Part shown: positions 12,501 to 21,096 of the stretch, one piece after another | How the letters are laid out: each line of letters begins with the position of its first letter | How positions within the stretch are numbered: position 1 is the first letter of the stretch | Origin: Nothopassalora personata | Lineage: Eukaryota > Ascomycota > Dothideomycetes > Mycosphaerellales > Mycosphaerellaceae | Reading direction: 5' to 3' | Length of the DNA: 64,000 nt | Assembly (NCBI GenBank): GCA_033816765.1 | Contig: CM066297.1 | Coordinates: forward strand, 558,001 to 622,000 | Notes under the pieces: generated by a model | Told to the model about the DNA's origin: nothing | Databases searched by the model: none | Seen by the model: the letters and a program-made list of their open reading frames with translations, nothing else | Position numbers and translations under genes: made by a program

Positions 12501-13728
12501 CGTTTAATAATTGCCCTAAGACTTAGGTGCAACTAGATAGGGCGTGCCTACTATAGCCTATAAGGGACCGTGTTAATCTTCTAAGGTAGCATAACGTCAT
12601 ACCTAATTTGCCTTATGTAACTAAAATCCTAAGTAAGGACTACCTCCCGGTTATAGAGCATCTTATCGAATAAGGCCCTTTCCATTAGCAATAGCTTAAT
12701 GCTAACCTTAATTAAGGTAAGTTATTCTAGAGTAATCCGGCTACCTCGCTTAATACTTAAGAATTTCTTAGTTAAGTACTTCCTATCGAACGGACCTTGT
12801 CCTTTAGGCATCTTAGATTCTAGGTATAGTGCCCTATGCTTCTATTCTATATCTCCCTTAACTCGTGATTCTAGGCGTTCGTAAACGCTCGCGTCTACTA
12901 GCTTCTTCTTATCCGCCTTACGCTTATATATCGTAAAGACCTACGGCATCCTAATGTTAGCTATATGTTAGCCTACTTGTTGCTTCCGTACCTAAGCATT
13001 TAATGTAGATTGCCTTAGGATCTCGGAGTACTAATCCCCTTAAACTAAATAAACGTTAGTAATAGAATCTCCCTCGAACGCGCCTATTCCAATTTCTACA
13101 ACTCGTTCCTTTATTCTAGTAGTCCTAAGCAATCCTAATAAGTAAGCTAAATAGTTGCTAGGCGTTAGAGCCTTACCGGGTTCCTATAGATGCGTCGTGT
13201 CTTCCTATAGATGCGTCGTGTCGTAGTCGTATCCGTTTTCCTTACTATAGCTATTTACCGGTCCCGGGACCGGTAAATTAAAGTCCGAGGTTTCTCCGAG
13301 ATAGTGCGAGAACCTTACCGATTTTATTAAATCCGGCTTTAGTAAGTCGGTAGGTTAAGCGCCGTAACTTAACCTACCCTTCTATTTCCTGACGCTTTTA
13401 ATAGTTCTTAAAGGGTCTTATACCTGTCCGAGCTAACTAGGGCAGTAAACATAATACTTTTACCTTTGCGGCTAGTAATAGTCCCCTCCTATAAACCATT
13501 ATCGCAGTTACGGGCAGTAAGCCGCACCTTACGGGCCTACGGACGTCCTAGGATTGTTAGTAAGTTTAGATCCGAGGAGATAAACATGTCTACTTAGTAG
13601 TAAACCCTAAATACCTAAACATCCAAATTGCCTACAACACCTTTAAACTGGGCCCGCCCTCTAGCACCTCGAAAGGTAAGCTAAGTACTCGACATTACTA
13701 GTAACCTAAACCTATAAGCGTTCCTCTA
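9590..13728 (-). pseudogene. Gyp-B pol, RIP-ruined
   Basis: The minus strand carries the pol domains in Ty3 order. The protease Cys-Leu-Ile-x-x-Gly motif spans the joint of the young element (13,728/16,094). Reverse transcriptase lies at about 11,850-12,700 with LP-GATN and FLDNIG, followed by a region resembling the fungal Ty3 class whose pol follows FLDD with a VG-KGP stretch. An RNase H start is seen near 11,700 and integrase upstream of 10,300. The open stretch at 11,921-12,136 is the longest surviving piece. Trp and Gln codons are replaced by TAG. Confidence 0.7.
13253..13278. promoter_or_regulatory. 26-base perfect palindrome, copy inside Gyp-B pol start
   Basis: The same 26 bases as at 9,402-9,427. 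On the minus strand it falls inside the reading frame near the gag/pol joint and would encode a Leu-Pro-Val-Pro-Gly-Pro-Val-Asn stretch, so it may be coding here or an inserted short element. Confidence 0.5.
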
Positions 13729-13771
13729 TGTTACGGTTCGGAACGGAAACAGCATAAGAAGACTTCATTGG

Positions 13772-13867
13772 ACGAGCAGACGAGCAGACGAGCAGACGAG
13801 CAGTCGAGCAGACGAGCAGACGAGCAGACGAGCAGACGAGCAGTCGAGCAGACGAGCAGACGAGCAG
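13772..13867 (+). repeat. 8-base minisatellite in the 5' LTR, 12 units
   Basis: Units ACGAGCAG, some TCGAGCAG. The 3' LTR has 15 units, so the arrays changed length by 24 bases although the rest of the LTRs agree. Confidence 0.9.
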
Positions 13868-13885
13868 CACGCCAAGGCATGGCAC

Positions 13886-13932
13886 TATATAGACGACGCT
13901 TCTTTACGAGTAGATAGGAGCCTCGTGCTCAA
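13886..13932 (+). promoter_or_regulatory. TATA box and presumed transcript start with self-priming match
   Basis: TATATA at 13,886-13,891 lies 39 bases before GTGCTCAA (13,925-13,932). The reverse complement of this octamer, TTGAGCAC, occurs at 14,049-14,056, three bases after the LTR end. This is the arrangement expected if the transcript's own 5' end primes reverse transcription, as known for Tf1 of fission yeast. Confidence 0.55.
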
Positions 13933-14048
13933 CTCATTTTAAGTATACACCATATACTGTTTGGGACCACTACCTTCTCAACGAGTCAGAGACATCACTG
14001 CAAAGATCCAAGCCCAGTTGGGATAACGTACAGCGGTTCCTAACAACT

Positions 14049-14056
14049 TTGAGCAC
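14049..14056 (+). other. Candidate self-primer binding site
   Basis: TTGAGCAC directly downstream of the 5' LTR is complementary to GTGCTCAA in the LTR. No match to a usual tRNA primer site starting with TGG is seen. Confidence 0.5.
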
Positions 14057-14076
14057 CACACCAGGGCCCTTTGCAT

Positions 14077-14937
14077 ATGTCTGGGAGAGACGCTACCCGG
14101 AGTCCGTCACGACAACAGCCACAGTCAACTGGCATCACGGAACGAATGAGCGAAATGTCGATTACAGGAAGCAGCAAGAACAACAACACTCCTATGGGTA
14201 TGCTGAACCCATTGGACCACCACCGTGCACCTAAGGTGTCTACGCCGGAGACGTTCGACGGGACCAAGGACAAACTGGAGGCTTTTCAACTGCAGGTTCA
14301 GTTGTACCTTCACTTCAACGCACACCAGTTTCAAGGCGAGGCTTCTAAAGTCTTGTACGCCGCATCCTTCCTACGAGGAAAAGCAGCTAGAGGATTCCGA
14401 CCATACCTCAAGGACTGGCTACACAACCAGGGCGAGGGAGAAACACCGAAAACGGAAACTCGAAAAATTTTCCACGACTACGACGAGTTTGAGACGAAAC
14501 TCGATGATCTATACGGGATACCAAATGAGGAGGTATACGCCGACCGACATATCCGACAACTTCGACAGACTACTTCTGTAGCGCTGTACGCCTCAGAATT
14601 CCAAGGATATGCCGCCGACCTGGAATGGAACGACGCAGCTTTGCGATCGCAGTTCTACCTCGGGCTGAAAGACAACGTCAAAGCCGAACTATCCCGAAAC
14701 GCCAGCGTCGTTACGCTAGGGGCGATGATCAAGGCAGCAAAGGAGATCGACGAAAGGCTCCAGGAGTTGAGGTACGACCGACACGTACAGCCTGGATACC
14801 AGAGACCCGCCGCGGGCGGAAGAGGGGGCTTCAAGGCCAGAAGTCAGGACCCTAATGGTTACGGAGACCCAATGGAATTGGACGTAACGGAACGTAGGAC
14901 AGGAAGGGGGCTGAAGAGCAAAGGTTCCACCTGCTAG
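14077..14937 (+). CDS. Gag-like protein of the young non-autonomous element, 286 aa, truncated at zinc knuckle
   Basis: This is a Ty3-type capsid protein that would form particles in the cytoplasm. The gag core is visible from about residue 60 (phe-asp-gly-thr start) to about 240, with the typical F-Y-x-G-L-K-D repeat-like segment. The frame ends at TAG 14,935-14,937, right after the first Cys of a CxxCx4Hx4C zinc knuckle. The remaining Cys, His and Cys follow in frame after the stop (14,938-14,975), and a second TAG stands near 15,068. CAG changed to TAG explains both (CpA to TpA). ATG 14,077 is the first in frame. The protein resembles the broken gag of Gyp-A near 20,500 in segment order. 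Confidence 0.75.
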   Translation: MSGRDATRSPSRQQPQSTGITERMSEMSITGSSKNNNTPMGMLNPLDHHRAPKVSTPETFDGTKDKLEAFQLQVQLYLHFNAHQFQGEASKVLYAASFLRGKAARGFRPYLKDWLHNQGEGETPKTETRKIFHDYDEFETKLDDLYGIPNEEVYADRHIRQLRQTTSVALYASEFQGYAADLEWNDAALRSQFYLGLKDNVKAELSRNASVVTLGAMIKAAKEIDERLQELRYDRHVQPGYQRPAAGGRGGFKARSQDPNGYGDPMELDVTERRTGRGLKSKGSTC

Positions 14938-15175
14938 GTATGTGGCGAGCAAGGCCATTTTGCAAGGAACTGCAAGAAAAAGAACATGGTTAGCCGCGAG
15001 TTCAACGCAATGATTCGCGAAGAGAATACATACCAGGAATGCGAGAACTTCTTCTCGAAATCTGCCTAGCAGAAACAACCTGAGGACAGCAAGGCATCAA
15101 ACAGCGGCTTCTTGATTTGATGGCCTAGGGAAAAAGAAGTCAATACTACGAAACGGCAAAGGTGGATTCCACAAC

Positions 15176-15655
15176 TTACGAGGGATGGCCATCCGGCCAC
15201 GAGAAAGGGGAAGTGACCCCTATCCTGTCGAGATCCGCTTCAAGGGCTGAGAAATCGGAGAGGGACGGGTCGTTGGGGTCGAAGGAGGTGTTCTCAGCCA
15301 TGTGGGCTTCATCCTCCTCAACCTTTCGGTTCGCCTGCTCTCGCACCGCCTTGTTGCGACGGATGCGCTGGCGAAGTGATTCGATCTTCGAAAGCAACTC
15401 TTCGACCTGTTGCTCGTCCTGTTCGATCCTTTGCGACAGATCTTCAACGGTCTTGTCCAGTCGAAGCAGGGAGGAGGTAACGCAGGGTTTGCCCAGACGT
15501 GTGCACTTAACACAGGACATGAGGGAATAATCGGCGATTACGACACAGCTTGAACCAACGTGGGAACAGTGATCGCACGGTTGAGAAAGAACAAGGGGAT
15601 TGGAAAGAATGCGAGCGACTCGGCGTTTTCTGTCGATGGCTGGTCTGGAAGACAT
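15176..15655 (-). CDS. Antisense double-CxxC, coiled-coil protein of the young element, 159 aa
   Basis: The frame lies opposite to gag and ends less than 600 bases before the 3' LTR. Its first ATG (15,655) is about 100 bases from the LTR, so the LTR would have to supply or contain its promoter in reverse. Cys pattern near residues 25-60: CxxCx6C, a spacer of about 10, then CxxCx6C with a T-R-x-G segment between, reminiscent of a fungal zinc cluster. A long heptad-like Glu, Arg, Leu and Ile region (about residues 70-130) follows, then an acidic tail. No stop interrupts it. The same architecture is found antisense in Gyp-A at 32,998-33,440. It could be a nuclear regulator or a gag-associated factor; function unknown. 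Confidence 0.65.
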   Translation of the reverse strand: MSSRPAIDRKRRVARILSNPLVLSQPCDHCSHVGSSCVVIADYSLMSCVKCTRLGKPCVTSSLLRLDKTVEDLSQRIEQDEQQVEELLSKIESLRQRIRRNKAVREQANRKVEEDEAHMAENTSFDPNDPSLSDFSALEADLDRIGVTSPFSWPDGHPS

Positions 15656-15738
15656 TGCGACAAAGTTGCGACTACGAAATTGGAGAAACGGGGAACTATT
15701 AGTAAGAGGAAACACGTGATCGCTGGGACATCGATCCT

Positions 15739-15752
15739 AAGGAGGGGGATGG
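15739..15752 (+). other. Polypurine tract of the young non-autonomous element
   Basis: AAGGAGGGGGATGG ends directly before the 3' LTR start at 15,753. Confidence 0.85.
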
Positions 15753-16093
15753 TGTTACGGTTCGGAACGGAAACAGCATAAGAAGACTTCATTGGACGAG
15801 CAGACGAGCAGACGAGCAGACGAGCAGTCGAGCAGACGAGCAGACGAGCAGACGAGCAGACGAGCAGTCGAGCAGACGAGCAGACGAGCAGTCGAGCAGA
15901 CGAGCAGACGAGCAGCACGCCAAGGCATGGCACTATATAGACGACGCTTCTTTACGAGTAGATAGGAGCCTCGTGCTCAACTCATTTTAAGTATACACCA
16001 TATACTGTTTGGGACCACTACCTTCTCAACGAGTCAGAGACATCACTGCAAAGATCCAAGCCCAGTTGGGATAACGTACAGCGGTTCCTAACA
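15753..16093 (+). repeat. 3' LTR (341 bases) of the young non-autonomous element
   Basis: Same ends as the 5' LTR, with 15 minisatellite units at 15,796-15,915 instead of 12. The rest of the sequence is identical by eye. Confidence 0.93.
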
Positions 16094-16098
16094 CTCTA

Positions 16099-18900
16099 GC
16101 CGATAATATTTACCTCGGAACCCTTATTAATTAGGCACCTAATCTAGTTCTTATTTATCCTAAACTCCGCTACTACCTAAGGACTAGGGACTATAGTAAA
16201 GTTGTTAAGGGCACTAGAGAGCCCGATTTTCTTAACGTCCTTATATAGCTTAGTAGTAGGGACCGTACCCTTAGAGTAAAGCATAGTTAAATACACTCCG
16301 ACATACTAGGCCTAACTATCTTCGCGGAAGACCTCCTTATTATACTTAGGTTTATCTTTATAGGTGACTACTTGTCTAGTGCAAACCTTAGGGTCCTTTC
16401 CTATAAGACGTCGTACTATAGCGAGCTTCTCCTAAAGAGCGGGGGTGTTAGTAACGCGACTAAAGAGGGTAGCCTCGAACTAGCGACTATATCGAAACTA
16501 ATCTTAGGCGTTTACATTAGGAAACGTTGTCTAGAGGATCTAATTAATCTAGTAGATAATACCCTCTTCCTTTATAACCGGACTATTACTCGCTAAACTA
16601 TATTGTCGGACGTAGTTATTAATCCTTATAGTCTTAGCATTCTATATACGCTTCCTTTATGCGAAGGGGGCGTTCACGGGACTAATAGGCATATCCTTAG
16701 GTAGTCCTTTATTAGCATCGTTCCCTAGTCTATTTACTTAGGCATCATTTCCCCTTCCTAGGGTTACCCTAGATTTAGCTAATAATTAAGTTTCGCTTAT
16801 TTAAGTACTAACTTCGTTAATTATTTCAACCTCCTACTAGTTAATCTTAGCTTACCGGATCTCCTATTCTAATTGTAGGCAAACTTTCTTAGTAGCCTTA
16901 GCTCGGGCTCGTAGATCCTAGGCTAAGGACCGGGTCCTCGGGTACTGATTCTTTAGAATGCCTACGGGTGCCTTCCCTTTTACTTTATTAGACTGTATAG
17001 GATAGGCAGATACCTCGTTAAGCTCGCCTAAGTCGATCGCCTACTCCGCTTCACTTTCTCCGAATAAGACCTAATATGTCCTAGTAGCCTTCTCCGTTTA
17101 GCTAGACTGTGCGTCCTAAGGGCTATACTCTATTAAATGCCTAAAGTTAGGAGGGGGCTTAGAATAATTAGGAGGCGTAACCTTAGTTACCCTAGTATAG
17201 TCCCTACCTATCTATTGCTTACGTAGTGCGGGAATCTTATACTAGTTGTTAAACTCGATTGGTCTATAATGTTCTTCGAGTAGAGGGAGTATGTAGAGCA
17301 GTTTCGGTTTACTATAGTCCCTCCGAAAGTTAAACTTAGTAGGACGTAGATCGCCTTCTTTCCCTAGATACTACTAGTTGTTCGGGGCGAGGTATACGTA
17401 GCCCCGGGATATTAAGGACCTTATCGCCCTACAATTACTAGCCTAATGCTTCGAGCTGCTACAGTTGTAGTAACAACCATCTATCGCTTTAGACTGTTCG
17501 CGATTCTACGATAGGGGACGCTATATTACGTAAACCTACAGTTTAGTGTCTAGGTTAGGCCTCTCCGGTTATATAGAGCGTTAATTCTCGCTCGGGTAGA
17601 AGGTACCCGCGTCCGCGACGCGACCGCGCTAGTATGCACGTATGCTTATTTTAGCTACCTTCTAGATTAGGTTATTATTAATAACAGTCCTAGAGGTAGT
17701 CTTCTTAAGCGTGTTAATCTTAGGCTTAAGGCGCGGCATTTGCTTTACGACTAAGCGGTATAGCTAAGGTAAAGTAAGAGGGAAATCTATATATATAGCT
17801 TTCTATCCCTCCTCACTATCTACGATACTAGTAGCTTTATTGAGAATCCTCTAAAAGTCCCTAAACTTCTTAGGTTGCTTTAGGTGAAGCCCGTAAGCCT
17901 TATAGACCGCTTTCGCGACTGCCTCTAGCAATCCCTAAAGGAGGAGGCGACTCCGGGAGCTATTATCCAAATCCTCAGGTTTAATTAGGTTACTTAAGGA
18001 TATAAATAGGCGGATGAATTCCTTTACATCTTATTCTTTAGGCCTCTTGCCTTACTACGCCCTAACAATCTCCTTAAGATATTCCCGACTCCCTAACATC
18101 GAGTAGGCGTTAAACCTTAAGAACTCTAATAAGAATGCCCTCCTAAAACGTACCTTATTAGTAAGCTACCTAGGCAGCCTTATAACTACGCGCCGGATAG
18201 TAGTTTCGCAATTGCGCTTAAACCTGCCCTAGAAATTATCCTTCTTAATAGATGCCCGAGGCGGATACTAGTCTATTAGGTTACTAAACTGCTCCTAGAA
18301 CTTAGTAGCATTAGTACTATTAAAGAACGGATTCTTGTCACGATCCAAGCGTGCACCGGCGCTGCAGCCCAATCAAACCTGAGGCAGCAGCCGCCAAGAA
18401 TCAGGTGACATTAATTAGTCACCTGCAGCCTTTTCACAAGCAGCCCCTTCAATTCTAGCTTAGACACATGCAATCTACTATCTGCTTTTGAAACACCTTT
18501 ATGAGCTCATTTCATGACTTCCAACCACTTGTAACGTGATAATTCTTAGCACCTCCTAGAGGTAGAAAGCGAGGGCTAGCGTTTTCTATTACTACTACCA
18601 ATCGTCTAAAGAGGGTAGTTATAGCATCTATTCTAATTATGCTGTTTGTTCCTATACCTATACCTAATTTAGTAGCGCTAGTTCCGCTTCTCCCTTCTTT
18701 ACTAGATTTAGGTGTTTCCCCTTCCTCCGATTCCTCTATCCCCTTATAAGGGATAGAATCCCTATAGACCCCTTCTATTTTCGTAGGGTTTATAGGCTAT
18801 TCGTAGCCTCTACCTATGTCGGTAAAGGTACTAAGTTTTTCTAGTAATGTAGCCGTATCCATTATTACGTAGTACTTACTTTAGAATGTGCTAATACTAG
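16099..18900 (-). pseudogene. Gyp-B gag region, RIP-ruined
   Basis: The minus-strand continuation of Gyp-B after the young insertion. A zinc-knuckle-like Cys, Cys, His, Cys group is visible near 17,450. Frames are broken by TAG and TAA. A solo LTR interrupts it at 18,336-18,541. The domains are too eroded to define the gag ends. Confidence 0.5.
18331..18546. mobile_element. Young solo LTR with perfect target duplication
   Basis: The LTR is 18,336-18,541 (206 bases), starts TGTCACGA and ends GTGATA, and is flanked on both sides by ATTCT (18,331-18,335 and 18,542-18,546). Its base composition is normal, unlike the RIP-mutated gag around it, so it came later. It is a different family from the other LTRs here. 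It contains the short inverted repeat GGTGAC / GTCACC near 18,402-18,423. No internal element remains. Confidence 0.85.
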
Positions 18901-18965
18901 TTATTGCTTAATAGGACCTTATAACCGTAATTATTACTAAATACCTTAGACCTTAAGTGTTTTTG

Positions 18966-19108
18966 ACCTTAGTCGACCTTAACCGTAAACCTTAACCTTA
19001 AACCTTAATCTTAAGTAATAACCTTAACCGTAAACCTTAACCTTAAACCTTAACCTTAAGTAATTACCTTAACCGTAAACCTTAGACCTTAAACCGTGAT
19101 TTTAACCT
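18966..19108. repeat. Degenerate CCTTAA / CCGTAAA array in the Gyp-B leader
   Basis: Repeated ACCTTAA and ACCGTAAA words lie between the gag region and the 5' LTR of Gyp-B. The position is that of the untranslated leader. It looks telomere-like at first sight but is not a clean telomere repeat. Confidence 0.7.
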
Positions 19109-19177
19109 TATAAACTAGATGCTAACACGCTACCGGGTGTACACTTAATAACCCCCCTTATTAACTACTAAAAATAA

Positions 19178-19550
19178 TGTCTACTAACTACCCTATATAG
19201 GCCTATCCGAGTTGTAGTGGTATGGAGCGGTGCTTACGTAAGCAGGGGTATTTGCCGGTCCCGGGACCGGGAAATCAGGTCACGTGACGAGTAGCGTAGT
19301 AGCTAGATAAAACAAGAGGATTAGCGGACCCTAAACCCCTATGCCCTCTACTCGAGAGGTATAAATTGAATTGTTGCTTTAATGCTACGCTTATAATGCT
19401 TAGCTGCGTATTATATATCTTAATAGCTATACTAGGTCCTACTAGCTTACCTAAATGTCTAATTAAACCTAAATAAAATTAGGGCAAGTTAGACCTAAGG
19501 GACCCCCCCCCTCTAAACCTAAGGTTAACATAACCTATTAGTCGTTAATA
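19178..19550 (-). repeat. 5' LTR of Gyp-B
   Basis: 373 bases, TGTCTACT to GTTAATA on the plus strand. It matches 5,014-5,383 but is less RIP-mutated at several CpA/TpG positions. It contains the palindrome core at 19,250-19,275 and a CACGTG just after it. Confidence 0.85.
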
Positions 19551-20073
19551 CTAGCGAACTATAACCGGAAATTCATTAAGGATTACGTAAAAACAGTAGC
19601 ACTAATAACGATGCTTACGAGGAAAGACGTTACCTAGAAATAGGGAAAGGAACAGATTAAAGCGTTTAAGAAACTTAAGGAACAACGCGCTTTAGCCCCT
19701 ACGCTTCGACTATTCGATAGTAGCAAGGAAGTCTATATCGAGACCGATGCGTCTAATATAGTAATAGGCGCGTGTCTAACATAGACACACGATAGGTAGA
19801 GACACCTAGTAGCCTATTACTTCCGGAAAATAACTATAGCGGAATAGAACTACGACATCTATAATAAAGAGCTTCTAGCTATCGTTACTACTATATAACA
19901 TTAGAGAGTATATATCGAGGGCCTACCGAAGTTAACGATTCTTTCTAACTATAAGAATCTTACGTACTATACGACGATAAAAGAACTAACCCGAAGGCAA
20001 GCCCGCTAGTCGGAGCTACTAGGATAGTATAAGTTCGAAATTAAATATACTCTAGGAAGAGAGAACGGCCGCG
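19551..20073 (+). mobile_element. Gyp-A pol fragment (end of reverse transcriptase, RNase H)
   Basis: This closely follows 30,817-31,340 of the fuller Gyp-A copy in the same orientation, with scattered C/T and G/A differences. It begins at the Gyp-B insertion joint (CTAGCGA) and ends where the LTR of another Gyp-A copy starts at 20,074. Confidence 0.8.
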
Positions 20074-20292
20074 TGTTACGGAATGATTCCTAGGGACCCT
20101 AGAATTATAACGATAAGACGAACACGTAACTCATCCTACCTAAGCGCTTAGACTTAGAGCGATTAGACTGCTTATGCTTAGACTAATTAGACTGCTTATA
20201 CTTAGACTAATTAGACTAATTACCGAGATCTACGAATCTCTTTTATATTTAGGAACGCTAGAAACCCTTATGGTTCTAATGCGTTTAACTTA
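20074..20292 (+). repeat. 5' LTR of Gyp-A
   Basis: 219 bases starting TGTTACGGAATG, with the internal duplicated phrase ATTAGACTGCTTA. It pairs with 33,552-33,771. Confidence 0.8.
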
Positions 20293-20339
20293 TGTTACTA
20301 TCTTCCTAATTGGAATACCTTAAAGGTATAGGACGATAA

Positions 20340-20942
20340 GACCCTACCGGAATGTTTAGGAGCTACACCCTTTTTAAAGAAAAGATGAAGTTAATCTTTA
20401 GAACCTCGAACGAAGTCTAACAGGCTATACGAATCATTTAACACCTAAAGTAGAAGACGTCTACTTTGGAGTATGTAGCTAAATTTAAAGAATACGGACA
20501 AATCACCGGATAGGACTAGACGGCGTTAATAACTATGTTCCGACGTAGACTTAAGGACTCCGTTAAGGACGAGTTAATAAGACACGGGGGACGGATTACT
20601 AACCTCGAAGAGCTAATAAAGGCGTCGATTAACATTGATAACTAGCTCTAGGAACGATACTAGGAAAAGAAACACGACTCTAAAGTAGGAGGTATAGTAG
20701 GATACGCTCCGGATCGTAGACCCTTAGGAGGATACGTTGCGAAGGGAGAATTCTCACGATAAAGCTAGCCCTACTATAGACTACAGCTAATAGAACTAGA
20801 CGTTACCTAACGAGGACGGAAGATCGATAAGAGTAGGGGCTACGGAAAGCCCTTTAAAGGAAAAGGAAAACTTATATACTATGCCTATAGTAAGGAAGGC
20901 TACATAGCGCGGGATTGCCGCGGTAAAAATATAGTGCGCCGC
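20340..20942 (+). pseudogene. Gyp-A gag, RIP-ruined, first part
   Basis: A gag core is visible around 20,450-20,680, similar in segment order to the gag of the young element at 14,077. A former zinc knuckle lies near 20,880-20,930, where the Cys codons now read as Tyr (TGT to TAT). The frame continues after the young chromovirus at 28,324. Confidence 0.65.
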
Positions 20943-21094
20943 TGTCACGAAGCGACACCAGGCACATGTGAATGGACCCTGCAGTGAAAGATCGGCCCGG
21001 AACAACGTTGTTCCGGCGCATTTAAATAGCTCGCGCATCTCGCGCTCTTCTTCGTAGACTCGTATTGCAACTCGTCTACCACCTGCCCGTCACA
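20943..21094 (+). repeat. 5' LTR (152 bases) of the young chromovirus
   Basis: TGTCACGA to CCGTCACA. It contains the palindrome-like GGAACAACGTTGTTCC (20,999-21,014), a TATA box and the presumed transcript start. Short LTRs of this size are usual for chromoviruses. Confidence 0.95.
21021..21070 (+). promoter_or_regulatory. TATA box and presumed transcript start with self-priming match
   Basis: TTTAAATA (21,021-21,028) lies 41 bases upstream of GTATTGCAA (21,062-21,070). The reverse complement TTGCAATAC is at 21,097-21,105, two bases after the LTR. The same spacing occurs in the young gag-only element. Tf1-like self-priming is the natural reading. Confidence 0.6.
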
Positions 21095-21096
21095 TT

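Larger units (their letters stand above)
13729..14045 (+). repeat. 5' LTR (317 bases) of the young non-autonomous element
   Basis: It begins TGTTACGG and ends CCTAACA. It contains 12 units of an 8-base minisatellite (13,772-13,867), a TATA box (13,886-13,891) and the presumed transcript start (13,925). Outside the minisatellite it appears identical to the 3' LTR. Confidence 0.93.
13724..16098 (+). mobile_element. Young non-autonomous LTR retrotransposon (gag plus antisense ORF), with target duplication
   Basis: The element proper is 13,729-16,093 (2,365 bases). It is flanked by the perfect 5-base duplication CTCTA (13,724-13,728 and 16,094-16,098). Order: 5' LTR, gag, antisense frame, polypurine tract (AAGGAGGGGGATGG, 15,739-15,752), 3' LTR. 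There is no protease, reverse transcriptase or integrase, so it must borrow these in trans. It sits inside the protease of ruined Gyp-B, and its own bases show normal CpA content, so it arrived after RIP of its host element. Confidence 0.93.
5014..19550 (-). mobile_element. Gyp-B, about 12 kb Ty3-type LTR retrotransposon, RIP-mutated, with two nested insertions
   Basis: Reading from right to left: 5' LTR (19,178-19,550), a CCTTAA-rich leader array, gag (about 18,900-16,100), protease split by a young element at 13,729-16,093, reverse transcriptase (about 12,700-11,850), RNase H (about 11,700-11,450), integrase (about 11,100-10,300), end of pol near 9,600, the extra frame (about 9,000-5,800), polypurine tract and 3' LTR (5,014-5,383). 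Removing the two insertions leaves about 12 kb, long for a Ty3 element. The reverse transcriptase shows LP-GAT and FLDNIG motifs; the usual FLDD has lost its second Asp. All frames are broken by RIP stops, so it cannot be autonomous. Confidence 0.8.

Noticed and set aside
14125..14334. Overlapping minus and plus frames inside gag (for example 14,225-14,581)
   Set aside because: Shadows of the gag frame without motifs.
18945..19110. Interstitial telomere
   Set aside because: The words CCTTAA and CCGTAAA do not form a regular telomere unit and lie in the leader of Gyp-B.
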